Source: JADKIH01 sp964595205 (GTDB lineage: Bacteria > Bacteroidota > Bacteroidia > AKYH767-A > 2013-40CM-41-45). From it: DNA of 64,000 bases. The notes under the pieces are model-generated. The model worked only from the letters and a program-made list of their open reading frames with translations, did no database searches and was not told where the DNA came from. Of this stretch, positions 34,671 through 44,072 are shown piece after piece (position 1 is the stretch's first letter; the number at the start of each line of letters is the position of its first letter). The position numbers were made by a program, and so were the translations under genes. The stretch spans positions 1-64,000 of the forward strand of contig CAZQOQ010000006.1 of NCBI GenBank assembly GCA_964595205.1. The letters are read 5' to 3'.

Positions 34671-35699
34671 TCACTTTTTCTTACTCTTCTCTTTACTCTT
34701 GTCGGTTACCCTGTACAGCCAGTCAACCAGTTCATTCATATCTATCAGCGACCAGGCATCCTGTTTGGTATTATCGGAAGATTTTTTCTTCAGGCTGACC
34801 GGGATGACCAGCTCTGCCTGGGAATTTCCCGACAACTTCAGCTGGTTAATCAATCCTGCCATATCGACTGCATTCATGCTGTAAAAATCCTTCCTCATAT
34901 TCTCTACATACCAGACAATGTCTGAGTCAAGATAAGCGCGAATTGGAATGGCTGACAAAAACTTCGCATTTCCTCCTTCTTTGGAAGAATAACAGTAAGG
35001 AGAATAACTGATAAACCTCTCTCGCCTGGTTTCCGGAGTGCCGCTCATGCCGATTAACAGATACTGTGTAACCCGGAGACCCATGTCTTTAGCAGTGGAA
35101 TCGAAACTGTTTTCCACCGCGCGGGCATTCGACTCCCAGTACCTGATCATATCGAGCGGGGAATCACAAATGGAAATAGCAGCAGGATGTATTCCAAATT
35201 TTGATTTCCCCTGTTCACAGTAAACCGCATACTTCATTGCCCGGGTTCCACCAAGATCATTGCCGGTAAATATCAGCCTGTTCTTCGGAATTTTAGTTCT
35301 CTTAATGCAATCCTGCATCGTCGAATCAATTTTTTCCAGGTCTCTTTCATCGAAATAAAAATCAAAGTAGTTGCCGGAGGTTATGAAAACAACAGCCATA
35401 TTTTTCTTAATTGCCGGTTCCAGAATCGACATCTCATCGATTTCAGAATTAGCTTCAACCTTTTTACCCACAAAGAATATCAATGCCCCCGCCGCTTTAC
35501 CTTTCTGAGGCAGGAAAGCCGTGAACCCTTCTTTATCCCTCAATATATAATTCTCGTCGCTTAAATCAATGGTGTCCACACGCTGGGTAAAATGTTTAGA
35601 AATCCTGTATTGTCCATGCAGAGAGGGTGCCCAGATCGTTAACATCAGCAAAAGGGGCCATCTTCTTTTTGCACCAATCAGTCTGAAAAAAATATTCAT
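34671..35699 (-). CDS. secreted alpha/beta-hydrolase-fold protein with Asp in the nucleophile elbow
   Basis: A 342-aa protein. After an N-terminal signal or anchor segment (residues 10-30), an esterase-like alpha/beta fold follows with GALIFFVG, a helix-rich cap and the elbow TGNDLGGTRAMKYA near residue 146. Asp stands where the usual Ser nucleophile is expected (GxSxG becomes GNDLG). The tail is very Lys-rich. An Asp nucleophile is known in dehalogenase/epoxide-hydrolase members; loss of activity is the alternative. No close family was recognised. Confidence 0.65.
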   Translation of the reverse strand: MNIFFRLIGAKRRWPLLLMLTIWAPSLHGQYRISKHFTQRVDTIDLSDENYILRDKEGFTAFLPQKGKAAGALIFFVGKKVEANSEIDEMSILEPAIKKNMAVVFITSGNYFDFYFDERDLEKIDSTMQDCIKRTKIPKNRLIFTGNDLGGTRAMKYAVYCEQGKSKFGIHPAAISICDSPLDMIRYWESNARAVENSFDSTAKDMGLRVTQYLLIGMSGTPETRRERFISYSPYCYSSKEGGNAKFLSAIPIRAYLDSDIVWYVENMRKDFYSMNAVDMAGLINQLKLSGNSQAELVIPVSLKKKSSDNTKQDAWSLIDMNELVDWLYRVTDKSKEKSKKK

Positions 35700-35968
35700 A
35701 TCTCCCGCCGGATTTAAAAACGTAATTTAATTTTTTATTTTGTTTCAGCCATTGAATTGGCACATAACCCTTGTTTTTATGACCTTTTCCCTTTAAAATC
35801 AACCGGTTTATTTTCATTCCGGGGTGAGAAGGTTTTTATCAATAATTCATTTATCCTGACCTGTTGCCATTGCCATGGTATGTATTTTTAATGATTAATT
35901 TTACTGACATCCACGCGATTTTGATTTTCACTTCGTAATTTTTTTCAGGATTATATCAAACTACTACC

Positions 35969-36790
35969 ATGAACGAAACAACTTCCGAAAAATTCCTTAG
36001 GATAAACAACGTAAAAATCTGTTACACGGATTCTGAAATTAATAATCCCGTAATAATTTTCATTCACGGCTTCCCGTTTGATAAGTCGATGTGGAATCTG
36101 CAGAAAGAATTTTTTAAATCACGGTTTCGTGTGATTACTTATGATATCCGGGGATATGGCAAATCGACGAACTCAGGAATTGCAAGCATAGATATTTATG
36201 CAAACGACCTGATTGCGCTTATTGAAAGTCTGAATTTGAAAAAGGTCATAGCCTGCGGACTTTCCATGGGAGGTTATATATTGTTGAATGCCGTCAGTCG
36301 CTTTCCTGAAAAATTTCAGGCAATGATTCTGGCTGACACGCAGTGCGTCGCCGATACACCCGAAGTGATGGAGAAGAGAATGAATGCAATCAGGCAGATC
36401 GAAAGAGACGGACTTGATGATTATGCAAAGTCTTTTGTTGGAAATGTCTTTAGTAAGGATTCTCTCGTCAATAGAATTCAGGCAGTGGAAGATATTCATC
36501 GGGTGATTCTCTCTACTCAGGCATCTGCCATAACCGGCACGCTAAATGCACTTGCCCACCGTTCGGAAACATGTTCGAGCCTGGAAAAAATCAATATGCC
36601 GGTCTTAATTTTGTGCGGCCGGGAGGATGCAATTACCCCTGTCGCCCAGGCAGAATTTCTCAACAACAGGATAAAAAATTCCGTCCTTCATATTATCGGG
36701 AATGCAGGACATCTTTCTAATCTTGAACAGCCTGATGATTTCAACAGGTATATACTGGATTTCCTCTCTGCTGACAGACGCGATGATTAG
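35969..36790 (+). CDS. alpha/beta hydrolase
   Basis: A 273-aa cytosolic alpha/beta hydrolase with the full set of motifs: HGFPFDKSMW (oxyanion loop), CGLSMGGY (Ser nucleophile near residue 97), GREDAITP (acid Asp) and GNAGHLSNLEQP (catalytic His). It resembles 3-oxoadipate enol-lactonase and related carboxylesterases (PcaD-like). The substrate cannot be fixed from sequence. The gene stands alone with a 320-bp gap downstream. Confidence 0.9.
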   Translation: MNETTSEKFLRINNVKICYTDSEINNPVIIFIHGFPFDKSMWNLQKEFFKSRFRVITYDIRGYGKSTNSGIASIDIYANDLIALIESLNLKKVIACGLSMGGYILLNAVSRFPEKFQAMILADTQCVADTPEVMEKRMNAIRQIERDGLDDYAKSFVGNVFSKDSLVNRIQAVEDIHRVILSTQASAITGTLNALAHRSETCSSLEKINMPVLILCGREDAITPVAQAEFLNNRIKNSVLHIIGNAGHLSNLEQPDDFNRYILDFLSADRRDD

Positions 36791-37113
36791 CTCATTGTTA
36801 ACCCACATTCTTAAATTTTTTTCACATTCTTATAACAAATGAATATCATTTAACTAAAAGAATTGTTAAATCATGCTTAAAAATTTGACGACATCTGATA
36901 TTAAGTGATATTTTCACCACAGTAAAATCCTTCAGAGTTCAATTCCAAAAAATCATGTTGCGGGGGGAGAATCATAAAGTGATATGGTAGGATATTTTTG
37001 TGACTTTACCATGATGATTTATGTGTGCCAATGCTGTTTTTATGAAGATGACATGACATGAACTCAAACGGAGATGTCAATATTTGATTAAACATAAAAC
37101 GCTAATCTATCAT
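36791..37113. other. 323-bp intergenic region
   Basis: An AT-rich gap without ORFs. A TATTTTTG word at 36993-37000 fits the -7 box for the downstream YCII-like gene, but no TTTG is seen at the right distance upstream. Nothing else was recognised. Confidence 0.3.
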
Positions 37114-37458
37114 ATGCAAACTACTACAAACACTAATGAAAGCAACGAACAACTGGGGTGGGGGTTAAAGCAACTTTATTTTGTTCTCTGGACGATGGGA
37201 GAAAATTTTCCTTCCCATAAGAGTTTTACTAACGCAGACCTTCAGCGTCATGAAAACTACATTCGCCAGGCTTACACCGATGGCCGGCTGGTAATGGCGG
37301 CCATGTTCGAAAACGGCAGCGGCTTCATAACCCTCATTGAAGCTGAGACGGAATATGAGATTCATAAATTCGTTCGAAACAATCCTGAAGTAGTCGACAA
37401 AAAAATTCAGGCCCGTATTAAACCGTGTCAGCCGGTTTACTGGAAGAATTATAATTGA
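37114..37458 (+). CDS. YCII-like domain protein
   Basis: A 114-aa protein with a ferredoxin-like fold of the YCII-related type: LYFVLWTMGENFPSHKSF, HENYIRQAYTDGRLVMAAMFENG and a C-terminal RIKPCQPVYW. YCII proteins are thought to be small enzymes or accessory factors; the role is unknown. ATG 37114 was chosen over TTG 37084. It is followed after 47 bp by a secreted-protein gene. Confidence 0.75.
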   Translation: MQTTTNTNESNEQLGWGLKQLYFVLWTMGENFPSHKSFTNADLQRHENYIRQAYTDGRLVMAAMFENGSGFITLIEAETEYEIHKFVRNNPEVVDKKIQARIKPCQPVYWKNYN

Positions 37459-37505
37459 TTTTCTTTCTTCAATAATTACACATTGTCATTATCTTCGCGG
37501 ATATT

Positions 37506-39005
37506 ATGTACATCGTGCGAGGAATCAGTTTCTTTTTTATTACTTTTTTTTTCATTTCAGGTATTGCCAGATCCCAGACTGTTGAGTGGTCGCAGGCCCT
37601 CATCGACAATAAGAAGGTGCCTTACCTTTTGATTCTTGGGGAGAATGAAGACGGAAATTATTTTGTACTCAGAAGCAATATGGCTTTCGAGAGTTTCAGG
37701 GGAAGCTCCGGTTTTAAAAACCGCACCTACATCCTGCAGAATTATTCTTCTGACCTCACGCTGCTTTGGGAAAAAGAACTTTTAACATCCTATAACGATG
37801 GCCACATTATCGACGTCAGCCTGGTCAATGGCAGAATAATCGCCACCAGTTATATAATCGATAAAAAAGAAAAGATATGGTATTTCTATGTACAATATCT
37901 CGATAACAGCGGCAAATGGGTGGGAAATCCTGTCCCGGTCGACAGTTTTTCATCTGACGTTGCTGACGACGACAATAAACCGCAGGTAATTTATTCCAGG
38001 GACCAGACCTTTATTTCTTTTAGTTACCGTAAAATTTTCAAGGAGGAAAAAACGCAGTCATACCAGGTAGTATTAATGGATACCAGTCTTTCAATTAAGT
38101 ATAAGAAGGAAATTTCTGTTCCTGTGCCGGTTCAGCAATTCGTACCTGTTGATTTATTAATTACCAATGAAGGTTCTTTTTTTATGCTTGGAGTACATTA
38201 CGCGACCGATAAAAAAGTGAAGGAGCCAAACCAGAGTTTTTTTGAACTGTATGGATACTGCCTGCCGCTCGACAGGGTGGTGAATAACATCATCAGCAGC
38301 GAAGATAAATTTCTGACTGACGTGAGCATTGCTGCAGATAATTTCAACCGGAGCATTGTTGTTGCCGGATTTTACTCTGATAAAACAACCTATTCAACAG
38401 CCGGAGTTTTTTATTATTCACTAACAGAGGACAGCCTGCGCGAAACCCGGATGGTCCGCGCACCCTTCAGTAATTCTTATCTCCAAAAATTTATGGGCGA
38501 GAAACAGGAAAACAGGGAGCTGGTGAATTTTTCAATCGACCGCCTGTTGGTTAGGAAGGATGGGGGAGTGGCCATACTGGCGGAGTCTAAGTACGAAACC
38601 AACCGGTCCTATTATGATTATTACATGCAGTCATTCATCTCGCATACTTATTATCATTTCGGATATGTGATGGTATTGCTGATTAACCCGGATGGAAATA
38701 TTCTCTGGAACAACGTTATCAGCAAGGATCAAAATTCGATAGATGACGGAGGTTTTTTCTCTTCCTACCACTATGCGGTGACGGGTGGCCGTCTGGTGGC
38801 CATTTATAATAAATATATCGATGAAGAATCTTCGGTTCTCGTCACTACCATCGATGGAACAGGCAATCAGAAAACTGACGTTTTATTCAATGAAATTTCC
38901 CGTGTAAATATTGTTTCCCGTTCCGGCCGCCAGATTGACGACGAAACCATTTTAATGCCGGCCTATAAGAGCAACAAGTACTATATAATTAAAATTACCT
39001 TCTAG
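37506..39005 (+). CDS. large secreted protein, unknown, beta-rich
   Basis: A 499-aa protein with a signal peptide (residues 1-23, ending GIARSQ). The mature part has repeated beta-strand patterns of the type WYFYVQYLDNSGKW, GVFYYSLTEDSL and GYVMVLLINPDGNILWNN, which suggest a beta-propeller-like body. No T9SS sorting domain is visible. The last 11 bp overlap the convergent glucosaminidase gene. The function is unknown. Confidence 0.7.
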   Translation: MYIVRGISFFFITFFFISGIARSQTVEWSQALIDNKKVPYLLILGENEDGNYFVLRSNMAFESFRGSSGFKNRTYILQNYSSDLTLLWEKELLTSYNDGHIIDVSLVNGRIIATSYIIDKKEKIWYFYVQYLDNSGKWVGNPVPVDSFSSDVADDDNKPQVIYSRDQTFISFSYRKIFKEEKTQSYQVVLMDTSLSIKYKKEISVPVPVQQFVPVDLLITNEGSFFMLGVHYATDKKVKEPNQSFFELYGYCLPLDRVVNNIISSEDKFLTDVSIAADNFNRSIVVAGFYSDKTTYSTAGVFYYSLTEDSLRETRMVRAPFSNSYLQKFMGEKQENRELVNFSIDRLLVRKDGGVAILAESKYETNRSYYDYYMQSFISHTYYHFGYVMVLLINPDGNILWNNVISKDQNSIDDGGFFSSYHYAVTGGRLVAIYNKYIDEESSVLVTTIDGTGNQKTDVLFNEISRVNIVSRSGRQIDDETILMPAYKSNKYYIIKITF

Positions 39006-39966
39006 ATTGTTTTGTCTTCTTCAGGAATATTTCCTGGCCCGGTTCAAGGCTTGCGCCTTCCTGGAGGTTATTGTATTTGTAAATATATTTTGTTTTGATT
39101 CCTGTTTCCTGGGCAATTGAATGCACGGAATCTCCCGGCTTCACAACGTATGAAGGTAGAAAACCTTCGCTCTTTTTCGGTTTAACATAGATGATTTGTC
39201 CGGGCATCAATGCAGTATTTTCACTCATCTCATTGTACTTCGGCAGTTGCCAGTAACCAAGTTTCAATTCCTGCGCAAGTGTATGCAGGTCGTCACCTTT
39301 TTTTGCTATGATATATTCCAGTCCGTTCTTTGTATAGATTTTTCTTTCGTTGAAAGCATCGATCGGCTCCACCGAAGGAACGTAAATCTTTTTAGGCTTG
39401 CTTTCAATCTCCGGACTTATTGGCTCATTGTTTACCGAAGCGGTTAGCTGGCTTTCTTTTTCCAGGTCGAGGAGATAAAGCTGGTTATCTTCAATGATCT
39501 TTATAAGCCTGTCGGCATAGTTTGGATCCGTTGCATATCCTGCTTTTTTCAAACCCTTCGCCCATCCTTTGTAATCTGTCAGTTCCAGTTTAAATAGAAA
39601 AGCATAGCGCGGCCTCGTGCTGAGGAATAAACTGTGATCGTCGTATGATTCAAGCGTCGAATTGTATTTTCGAAAACATTCGTCTTTTTTATCGTCATCC
39701 TGGATGTAATATGGACCGGTCCAGTCCGAGCATTTAATTCCAAAATGATTATTGGCCTCTCTTGCGAGCGCACTGGCGCCATCATGAGATTCGAGACAAG
39801 CCTGTGCCAGCGTAATGCTTGCCGGAACTCCTGTCTTTTTCATGTCGCGGATGGCATCGTCTTTATGTTCTGAAATATATTTCTCTCTCGACGGGCGAAT
39901 CGAATCCCCAGCCAGCAAACGAATACTCAGAAAAAACAGAAATAGAATTGCCAATGTTCTTTTCAT
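38995..39966 (-). CDS. glucosaminidase with two LysM domains
   Basis: A 323-aa exported murein hydrolase. A signal peptide (1-19) precedes a glucosaminidase domain at about residues 30-165 (SITLAQACLESHDGAS with the catalytic Glu, NHFGIKC, GWAKGLKKAGYATDPNYAD). Two LysM peptidoglycan-binding modules follow (about 218-262 and 273-317, for example VVKPGDSVHSIAQETG). It probably cleaves N-acetylglucosaminyl bonds in peptidoglycan. It is a single gene. Confidence 0.92.
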   Translation of the reverse strand: MKRTLAILFLFFLSIRLLAGDSIRPSREKYISEHKDDAIRDMKKTGVPASITLAQACLESHDGASALAREANNHFGIKCSDWTGPYYIQDDDKKDECFRKYNSTLESYDDHSLFLSTRPRYAFLFKLELTDYKGWAKGLKKAGYATDPNYADRLIKIIEDNQLYLLDLEKESQLTASVNNEPISPEIESKPKKIYVPSVEPIDAFNERKIYTKNGLEYIIAKKGDDLHTLAQELKLGYWQLPKYNEMSENTALMPGQIIYVKPKKSEGFLPSYVVKPGDSVHSIAQETGIKTKYIYKYNNLQEGASLEPGQEIFLKKTKQSRR

Positions 39967-40056
39967 AGACCTTAAAACGAATTTTGGATTAATAAATTAT
40001 GTCAGTTGTTACGCAGAAAAGTGTAAGATAGATTCACATTTTTATTGAACCGGAAA

Positions 40057-40983
40057 TTATTTAAAACTAAATATGCCTCCTGTATGAATTAGTGTAACCT
40101 TTGAACCCTTTTTGAAGTAGTTTTTTTTTAAAAGATCATCGATGGCAAAAAATAATTTTCCGGTATATACCGGCTCGATGTGGATTCCGGAAGTATGAAT
40201 GAAGTTTTTACAAAATTCCTTCAGGGCGTCATTGGTTTTTGCATACCCTCCGAAATGATAATCGTCAATGATAATCGCCTTGTCAGCATCACCTCCAAAA
40301 TTTATTATTTGCTTTTCTATATATCCATGTGCTTTTAATATTGTTACTCCCAGAGCTCTCTGGTTTGGCTGAAGTTTCTTTGTAAGACCTGCAATCGTGG
40401 CGCCGGTTCCGCAGGCACAGGCAATAATGTCGGCGTCATCAGGAATTTCATTCATAATTTCAGATGCCCCTTCAACGCCGGCTGCATTGGAACCACCTTC
40501 CGGTATCAAAAATAAATCGTCCGGTGAATGTATCAATCCTTTATCCATTAGATCGCTGGTGATTTTTTCGAGAAATTCCATGCCGATCCTTTCCCTGTAA
40601 TCGCTTCGTGATACGAAATGAAGTTTCATCCCGCATTTCCGCATAAAAGACAGGTAGTCATTCTCGACATCTTCTCCTCTGACGATTCCGATGGCCGGGA
40701 TGTTATTTTCCATCGAACAGGCAGCGGTTGCAATCAGGTGATTGCTGAAAGCTCCTCCTAAAGTCAGTATTACCTTTCTTCCTGAGTTTTTGAAATCGAT
40801 CAGATTGTATTTGAGTTTCCGGTGCTTGTTTCCGGAAACGTAAGGATGAACAAGGTCTTCCCTTAACACACTTATCGTAATCCCATTGTCATTCCATCCG
40901 GGGTATGGAATGGTTTCAAGTTTTATTTTTGGGAAAACCGTTTTCATTGATGTTTGTAAAGATAATGGAGAAGAATCGATCAT
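40057..40983 (-). CDS. PLP-dependent D-cysteine desulfhydrase/ACC deaminase-like enzyme
   Basis: A 308-aa tryptophan-synthase-beta-fold enzyme. The PLP Lys is in SGNKHRKLKYNL (near residue 54), followed by TLGGAFSNHLIATAA and phosphate-binding ACGTGATIAG. It resembles D-cysteine desulfhydrases and ACC deaminases. The key ACC-deaminase tyrosines cannot be judged here, so desulfhydrase is the safer call. I kept ATG 40983, because homologues begin with a PSPLQ-like segment, seen here as SSPLSLQ; ATG 40947 is the alternative. Confidence 0.87.
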   Translation of the reverse strand: MIDSSPLSLQTSMKTVFPKIKLETIPYPGWNDNGITISVLREDLVHPYVSGNKHRKLKYNLIDFKNSGRKVILTLGGAFSNHLIATAACSMENNIPAIGIVRGEDVENDYLSFMRKCGMKLHFVSRSDYRERIGMEFLEKITSDLMDKGLIHSPDDLFLIPEGGSNAAGVEGASEIMNEIPDDADIIACACGTGATIAGLTKKLQPNQRALGVTILKAHGYIEKQIINFGGDADKAIIIDDYHFGGYAKTNDALKEFCKNFIHTSGIHIEPVYTGKLFFAIDDLLKKNYFKKGSKVTLIHTGGIFSFK

Positions 40984-41038
40984 TCGCTTAAAACTGCTTG
41001 TCTTTTGGTAAATTTGCCCCCTGAGAATTATTGATACA

Positions 41039-41206
41039 ATGGCGTTTAATGATAAATTTGATCCGGAAGATTACTATTTTTCAGAGGATGGATATATCAT
41101 CTTCACCGAAAAATATCATCTGAAGAGAGGTTATTGCTGCAATAATAACTGCCGCCATTGTCCATATAAAAAGAAAGAAAACGATAAAATCAAAAAGGCA
41201 AAATGA
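41039..41206 (+). CDS. DUF5522 small protein
   Basis: A 55-aa protein, MAFNDKFDPEDYYFSEDG..., with a conserved GYCCNNNCRHCPY core (four Cys and a His, probably metal-binding) and a Lys-rich tail. This fits the DUF5522 family of Bacteroidota and Proteobacteria, of unknown function. Its TGA overlaps the ATG of urocanase (ATGA), so the two are translationally coupled. The ATG lies 55 bp from the divergent desulfhydrase start. Confidence 0.88.
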   Translation: MAFNDKFDPEDYYFSEDGYIIFTEKYHLKRGYCCNNNCRHCPYKKKENDKIKKAK

Positions 41207-42897
41207 AGAATCTGCAAACGGAAATGATAAAAGAGAAACTTGATCTCAGCAAAACGAAGACGCCTCACGGAACAATATTAAGCTGCAAAGGCTGGATACA
41301 GGAAGCTGCTCTGAGAATGTTACTCAATAACCTCGATCCCGATGTAGCGGAGTCGCCGGAGGACCTTGTCGTTTATGGCGGAACCGGTAAGGCAGCGCGG
41401 AATGTGGAATCCTTCCACCTGATCGTTAAAGCCCTGCGGGATCTCAATGAAGACGAGACGCTGCTGATTCAATCAGGTAAACCGGTAGGAATTCTTCCCA
41501 CTCATAAAGATGCACCCCGGGTCATCATCAGTAACTCACAACTGGTTCCACATTGGGCAAATTGGGAATATTTCCGTGAGTTGGAAGATAAGGGCCTCAT
41601 CATGTACGGACAGATGACGGCCGGGTCGTGGATCTATATCGGTTCTCAGGGAATCGTGCAGGGTACGTATGAAACCTATGCTGAAATCGCGCGACAACAC
41701 TTTGGAGGATCTCTGAAAAATACCCTTAATGTTACTGCCGGTCTTGGCGGTATGGGTGGCGCACAGCCGCTTGCCATCACCATGAACGAAGGAGTTTGCC
41801 TTGCTGCCGAGGTTGAAGAATGGAGAATAAAAAAGCGCCTCGACACGAAGTACATCGATGAAATATTCTACGACATCGACAAGGCCATCGACAAATCAGT
41901 GGAATATAAAAATAAGGGCATAGCCAGGAGTATAGGTGTTGTCTGCAATGCGGTTGAACTTCTCGAAAGTCTCATTAAAAGAAATATTGTTCCTGATACA
42001 CTCACGGACCAGACTTCTGCTCATGATGAATTGTATGGTTATTTCCCGGTTGGTCTTGGTGTTGATGAAGCAAAAGCGTTGAGGGTATCTGATCCAAAGG
42101 ATTACATTAAGCGTTCGTTCGAAACCATGGTGAAGCATGTCAGGCACATGATCACGCTGCAGGAAAAAGGCGCTGTGACTTTTGATTATGGGAATAATCT
42201 TCGAGGACAGGCATTCGCAAACGGGCTAAAGAATGCGTTTTCATTCCCTGGTTTTGTGCCTGCTTACATTCGCCCGTTGTTCTGTGAAGGAAAAGGTCCC
42301 TTCCGCTGGGCGGCACTGTCTGGCGACCCTGCGGATATTGAAGCAACCGATAAGGCAGTTTTAGAGTTATTCCCGGAAAATAAATCGCTCCATCGATGGA
42401 TTAACATGGCCAGGGAAAAGATTGCCTTCCAGGGGCTTCCGGCGCGCATCTGCTGGCTGGGAATGGGAGAGCGTGAAAAGGCGGGCCTTGCATTTAATGA
42501 GCTTGTGAAAAGCGGAAAAGTAAAGGCCCCGATCGTAATTGGCAGGGATCATCTCGATACCGGTTCTGTTGCTTCGCCTAACAGGGAAACGGAAGCCATG
42601 AAGGATGGCAGCGATGCCATTGCCGACTGGCCGGTATTGAATGCGCTGATCAACACCGCAGGTGGCGCCAGCTGGGTTTCTCTTCATCATGGCGGAGGTG
42701 TCGGTATCGGTTATTCCATTCATGCCGGAATGGTCATCGTTGCAGACGGAAGCGAAGATGCAGCAAGAAGGCTTAAACGTGTTCTGAATAACGATCCGGC
42801 AATGGGAGTGATCAGGCATGCAGATGCAGGCTATGATATTGCAAAAGATACTTTAAGAAAATTCAGGTTGGATCTCGACTCCAGGCTCAATAAATAA
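41203..42897 (+). CDS. hutU: urocanate hydratase
   Basis: HutU converts urocanate to imidazolonepropionate in histidine breakdown, using tightly bound NAD as electrophile. The 564-aa product shows VYGGTGKAARN, MTAGSWIYIGSQGIVQGTYET, TAGLGGMGGAQPLA (NAD region), the QTSAHDELYGYFP stretch and HHGGGVGIGYSIHAG. Length is standard. It overlaps DUF5522 by 4 nt. hutH, hutI and hutG are not in the window, so the pathway must be dispersed. Confidence 0.97.
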   Translation: MKNLQTEMIKEKLDLSKTKTPHGTILSCKGWIQEAALRMLLNNLDPDVAESPEDLVVYGGTGKAARNVESFHLIVKALRDLNEDETLLIQSGKPVGILPTHKDAPRVIISNSQLVPHWANWEYFRELEDKGLIMYGQMTAGSWIYIGSQGIVQGTYETYAEIARQHFGGSLKNTLNVTAGLGGMGGAQPLAITMNEGVCLAAEVEEWRIKKRLDTKYIDEIFYDIDKAIDKSVEYKNKGIARSIGVVCNAVELLESLIKRNIVPDTLTDQTSAHDELYGYFPVGLGVDEAKALRVSDPKDYIKRSFETMVKHVRHMITLQEKGAVTFDYGNNLRGQAFANGLKNAFSFPGFVPAYIRPLFCEGKGPFRWAALSGDPADIEATDKAVLELFPENKSLHRWINMAREKIAFQGLPARICWLGMGEREKAGLAFNELVKSGKVKAPIVIGRDHLDTGSVASPNRETEAMKDGSDAIADWPVLNALINTAGGASWVSLHHGGGVGIGYSIHAGMVIVADGSEDAARRLKRVLNNDPAMGVIRHADAGYDIAKDTLRKFRLDLDSRLNK

Positions 42898-42941
42898 TTG
42901 GTCAGGTTTTTGAACAGCAAATCCTGAAAACAATTTTCAAT

Positions 42942-43349
42942 ATGAAAAGATTCAACCGGATACTTACAGCCGTCATTTTTGGAATTATGATCGTCGTTAC
43001 CGGCTGTGAAAAAACAGAGAACGACGGACCCGTTGACGACCGCGATAAATTTATCGGTACCTGGGACGGAGAATCAAATGGTTCGGGTGGTCAGAGGTAT
43101 TTCAACCTGATCATTACTGCATCAAATTCATCGCCCGACGAAATCTTAATGAAAAACTTTGATGGTGGTACGGGTACTGTGGTGGCTGTCGTTAGCGGTA
43201 ACCTCTTTTCCATATCGTCTCAGCTGATCTCAGGTGAGACTATCGAGGGTGATGGCAGTTTTTCGGATAATGCTTTAGCATTTACCTTTACGATCGACGA
43301 CGGACAAGGGGTAGAGGACAGGACCGGTACAGGGAAAAACAAACGTTAA
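42942..43349 (+). CDS. small lipoprotein
   Basis: A 135-aa protein with a lipoprotein signal (lipobox VTGC, Cys near residue 24). The mature domain of about 110 aa is predicted beta-rich (FIGTWDGESNG, YFNLIITASNSS, FTFTIDDGQG). It resembles small lipocalin-like Bacteroidota lipoproteins, but no family is certain. It lies 44 bp after hutU, and its last 4 bases overlap the convergent psd gene. Confidence 0.75.
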   Translation: MKRFNRILTAVIFGIMIVVTGCEKTENDGPVDDRDKFIGTWDGESNGSGGQRYFNLIITASNSSPDEILMKNFDGGTGTVVAVVSGNLFSISSQLISGETIEGDGSFSDNALAFTFTIDDGQGVEDRTGTGKNKR

Positions 43350-44008
43350 GCAAATTCAGCAATCACTGTCTCGCCGCCTCTTACTTTTTGATTCAGTTCA
43401 ACTTTGATTTTAGAGCCGATCGGAAGAAAAAGATCGACCCGTGATCCGAATTTAATAAATCCCATTTCATCACCCTGTTTAATCTTTATGCCTTCTTTCG
43501 AATAGCAGACAATTCTCCGTGCAAGGGCGCCGGCGATTTGTCTCATAAGTAACTGTACTCCTGAACTGGACTGAATGACAACTGTGGTTCTCTCATTCTC
43601 AGTTGAGGATTTCGGATGCCAGGCAACAAGATACAATCCCGGATGATACCTGGAATAAACGACCTCGCCGCTGATGGGGTAACGGTTCACGTGTACGTTT
43701 ACCGGCGACATGAAAATGGAAACCTGGACACGTTTGTCCTTCAGAAATTCTGTCTCTGCCGTTTCTTCGATCACCACAACTTTCCCGTCGGCCGGAGCGA
43801 TGATGTTTTTATCGTTTAATACAATCGTCCTGGCAGGGTGACGGAAGAACTGCAATACGATGAACAGTAAAATTAAAGAGACGATTAGGATTATTGTCTT
43901 TACTTCCGGATAACCCTGGCCGATGAAATAACTGGCAATAAAATTAATGACCAATAAAACTACGAGAGTTAAAATAATCGTAGCATAGCCTTCTTTGTGA
44001 ATTGTCAT
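43346..44008 (-). CDS. psd: phosphatidylserine decarboxylase, short type
   Basis: Psd forms phosphatidylethanolamine from phosphatidylserine. This 220-aa enzyme has two N-terminal membrane segments (about 12-50), APADGKVVVIEE and VHVNRYPISGEV. The self-cleavage site IKFGSRVDLFLP lies near residue 195, where the Ser becomes the pyruvoyl cofactor. It is the short archaeal/Bacteroidota form. It follows gdhA on the same strand, with cdsA further upstream. Confidence 0.93.
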   Translation of the reverse strand: MTIHKEGYATIILTLVVLLVINFIASYFIGQGYPEVKTIILIVSLILLFIVLQFFRHPARTIVLNDKNIIAPADGKVVVIEETAETEFLKDKRVQVSIFMSPVNVHVNRYPISGEVVYSRYHPGLYLVAWHPKSSTENERTTVVIQSSSGVQLLMRQIAGALARRIVCYSKEGIKIKQGDEMGFIKFGSRVDLFLPIGSKIKVELNQKVRGGETVIAEFA

Positions 44009-44072
44009 TTAGATCAATTTCTTGTAAAAGTGCCGGAAAATCCTCATTGAGCCTGAGTTCTTATGTTGAAAA

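Noticed and set aside
35596..35817. 73-aa minus-strand ORF
   Set aside because: It overlaps the 5' end of the hydrolase-fold gene in another frame, is Lys-rich and lacks any recognisable feature.
41203..42897. Complete histidine-utilisation operon
   Set aside because: Only hutU is recognisable; the neighbours are DUF5522 and a lipoprotein.
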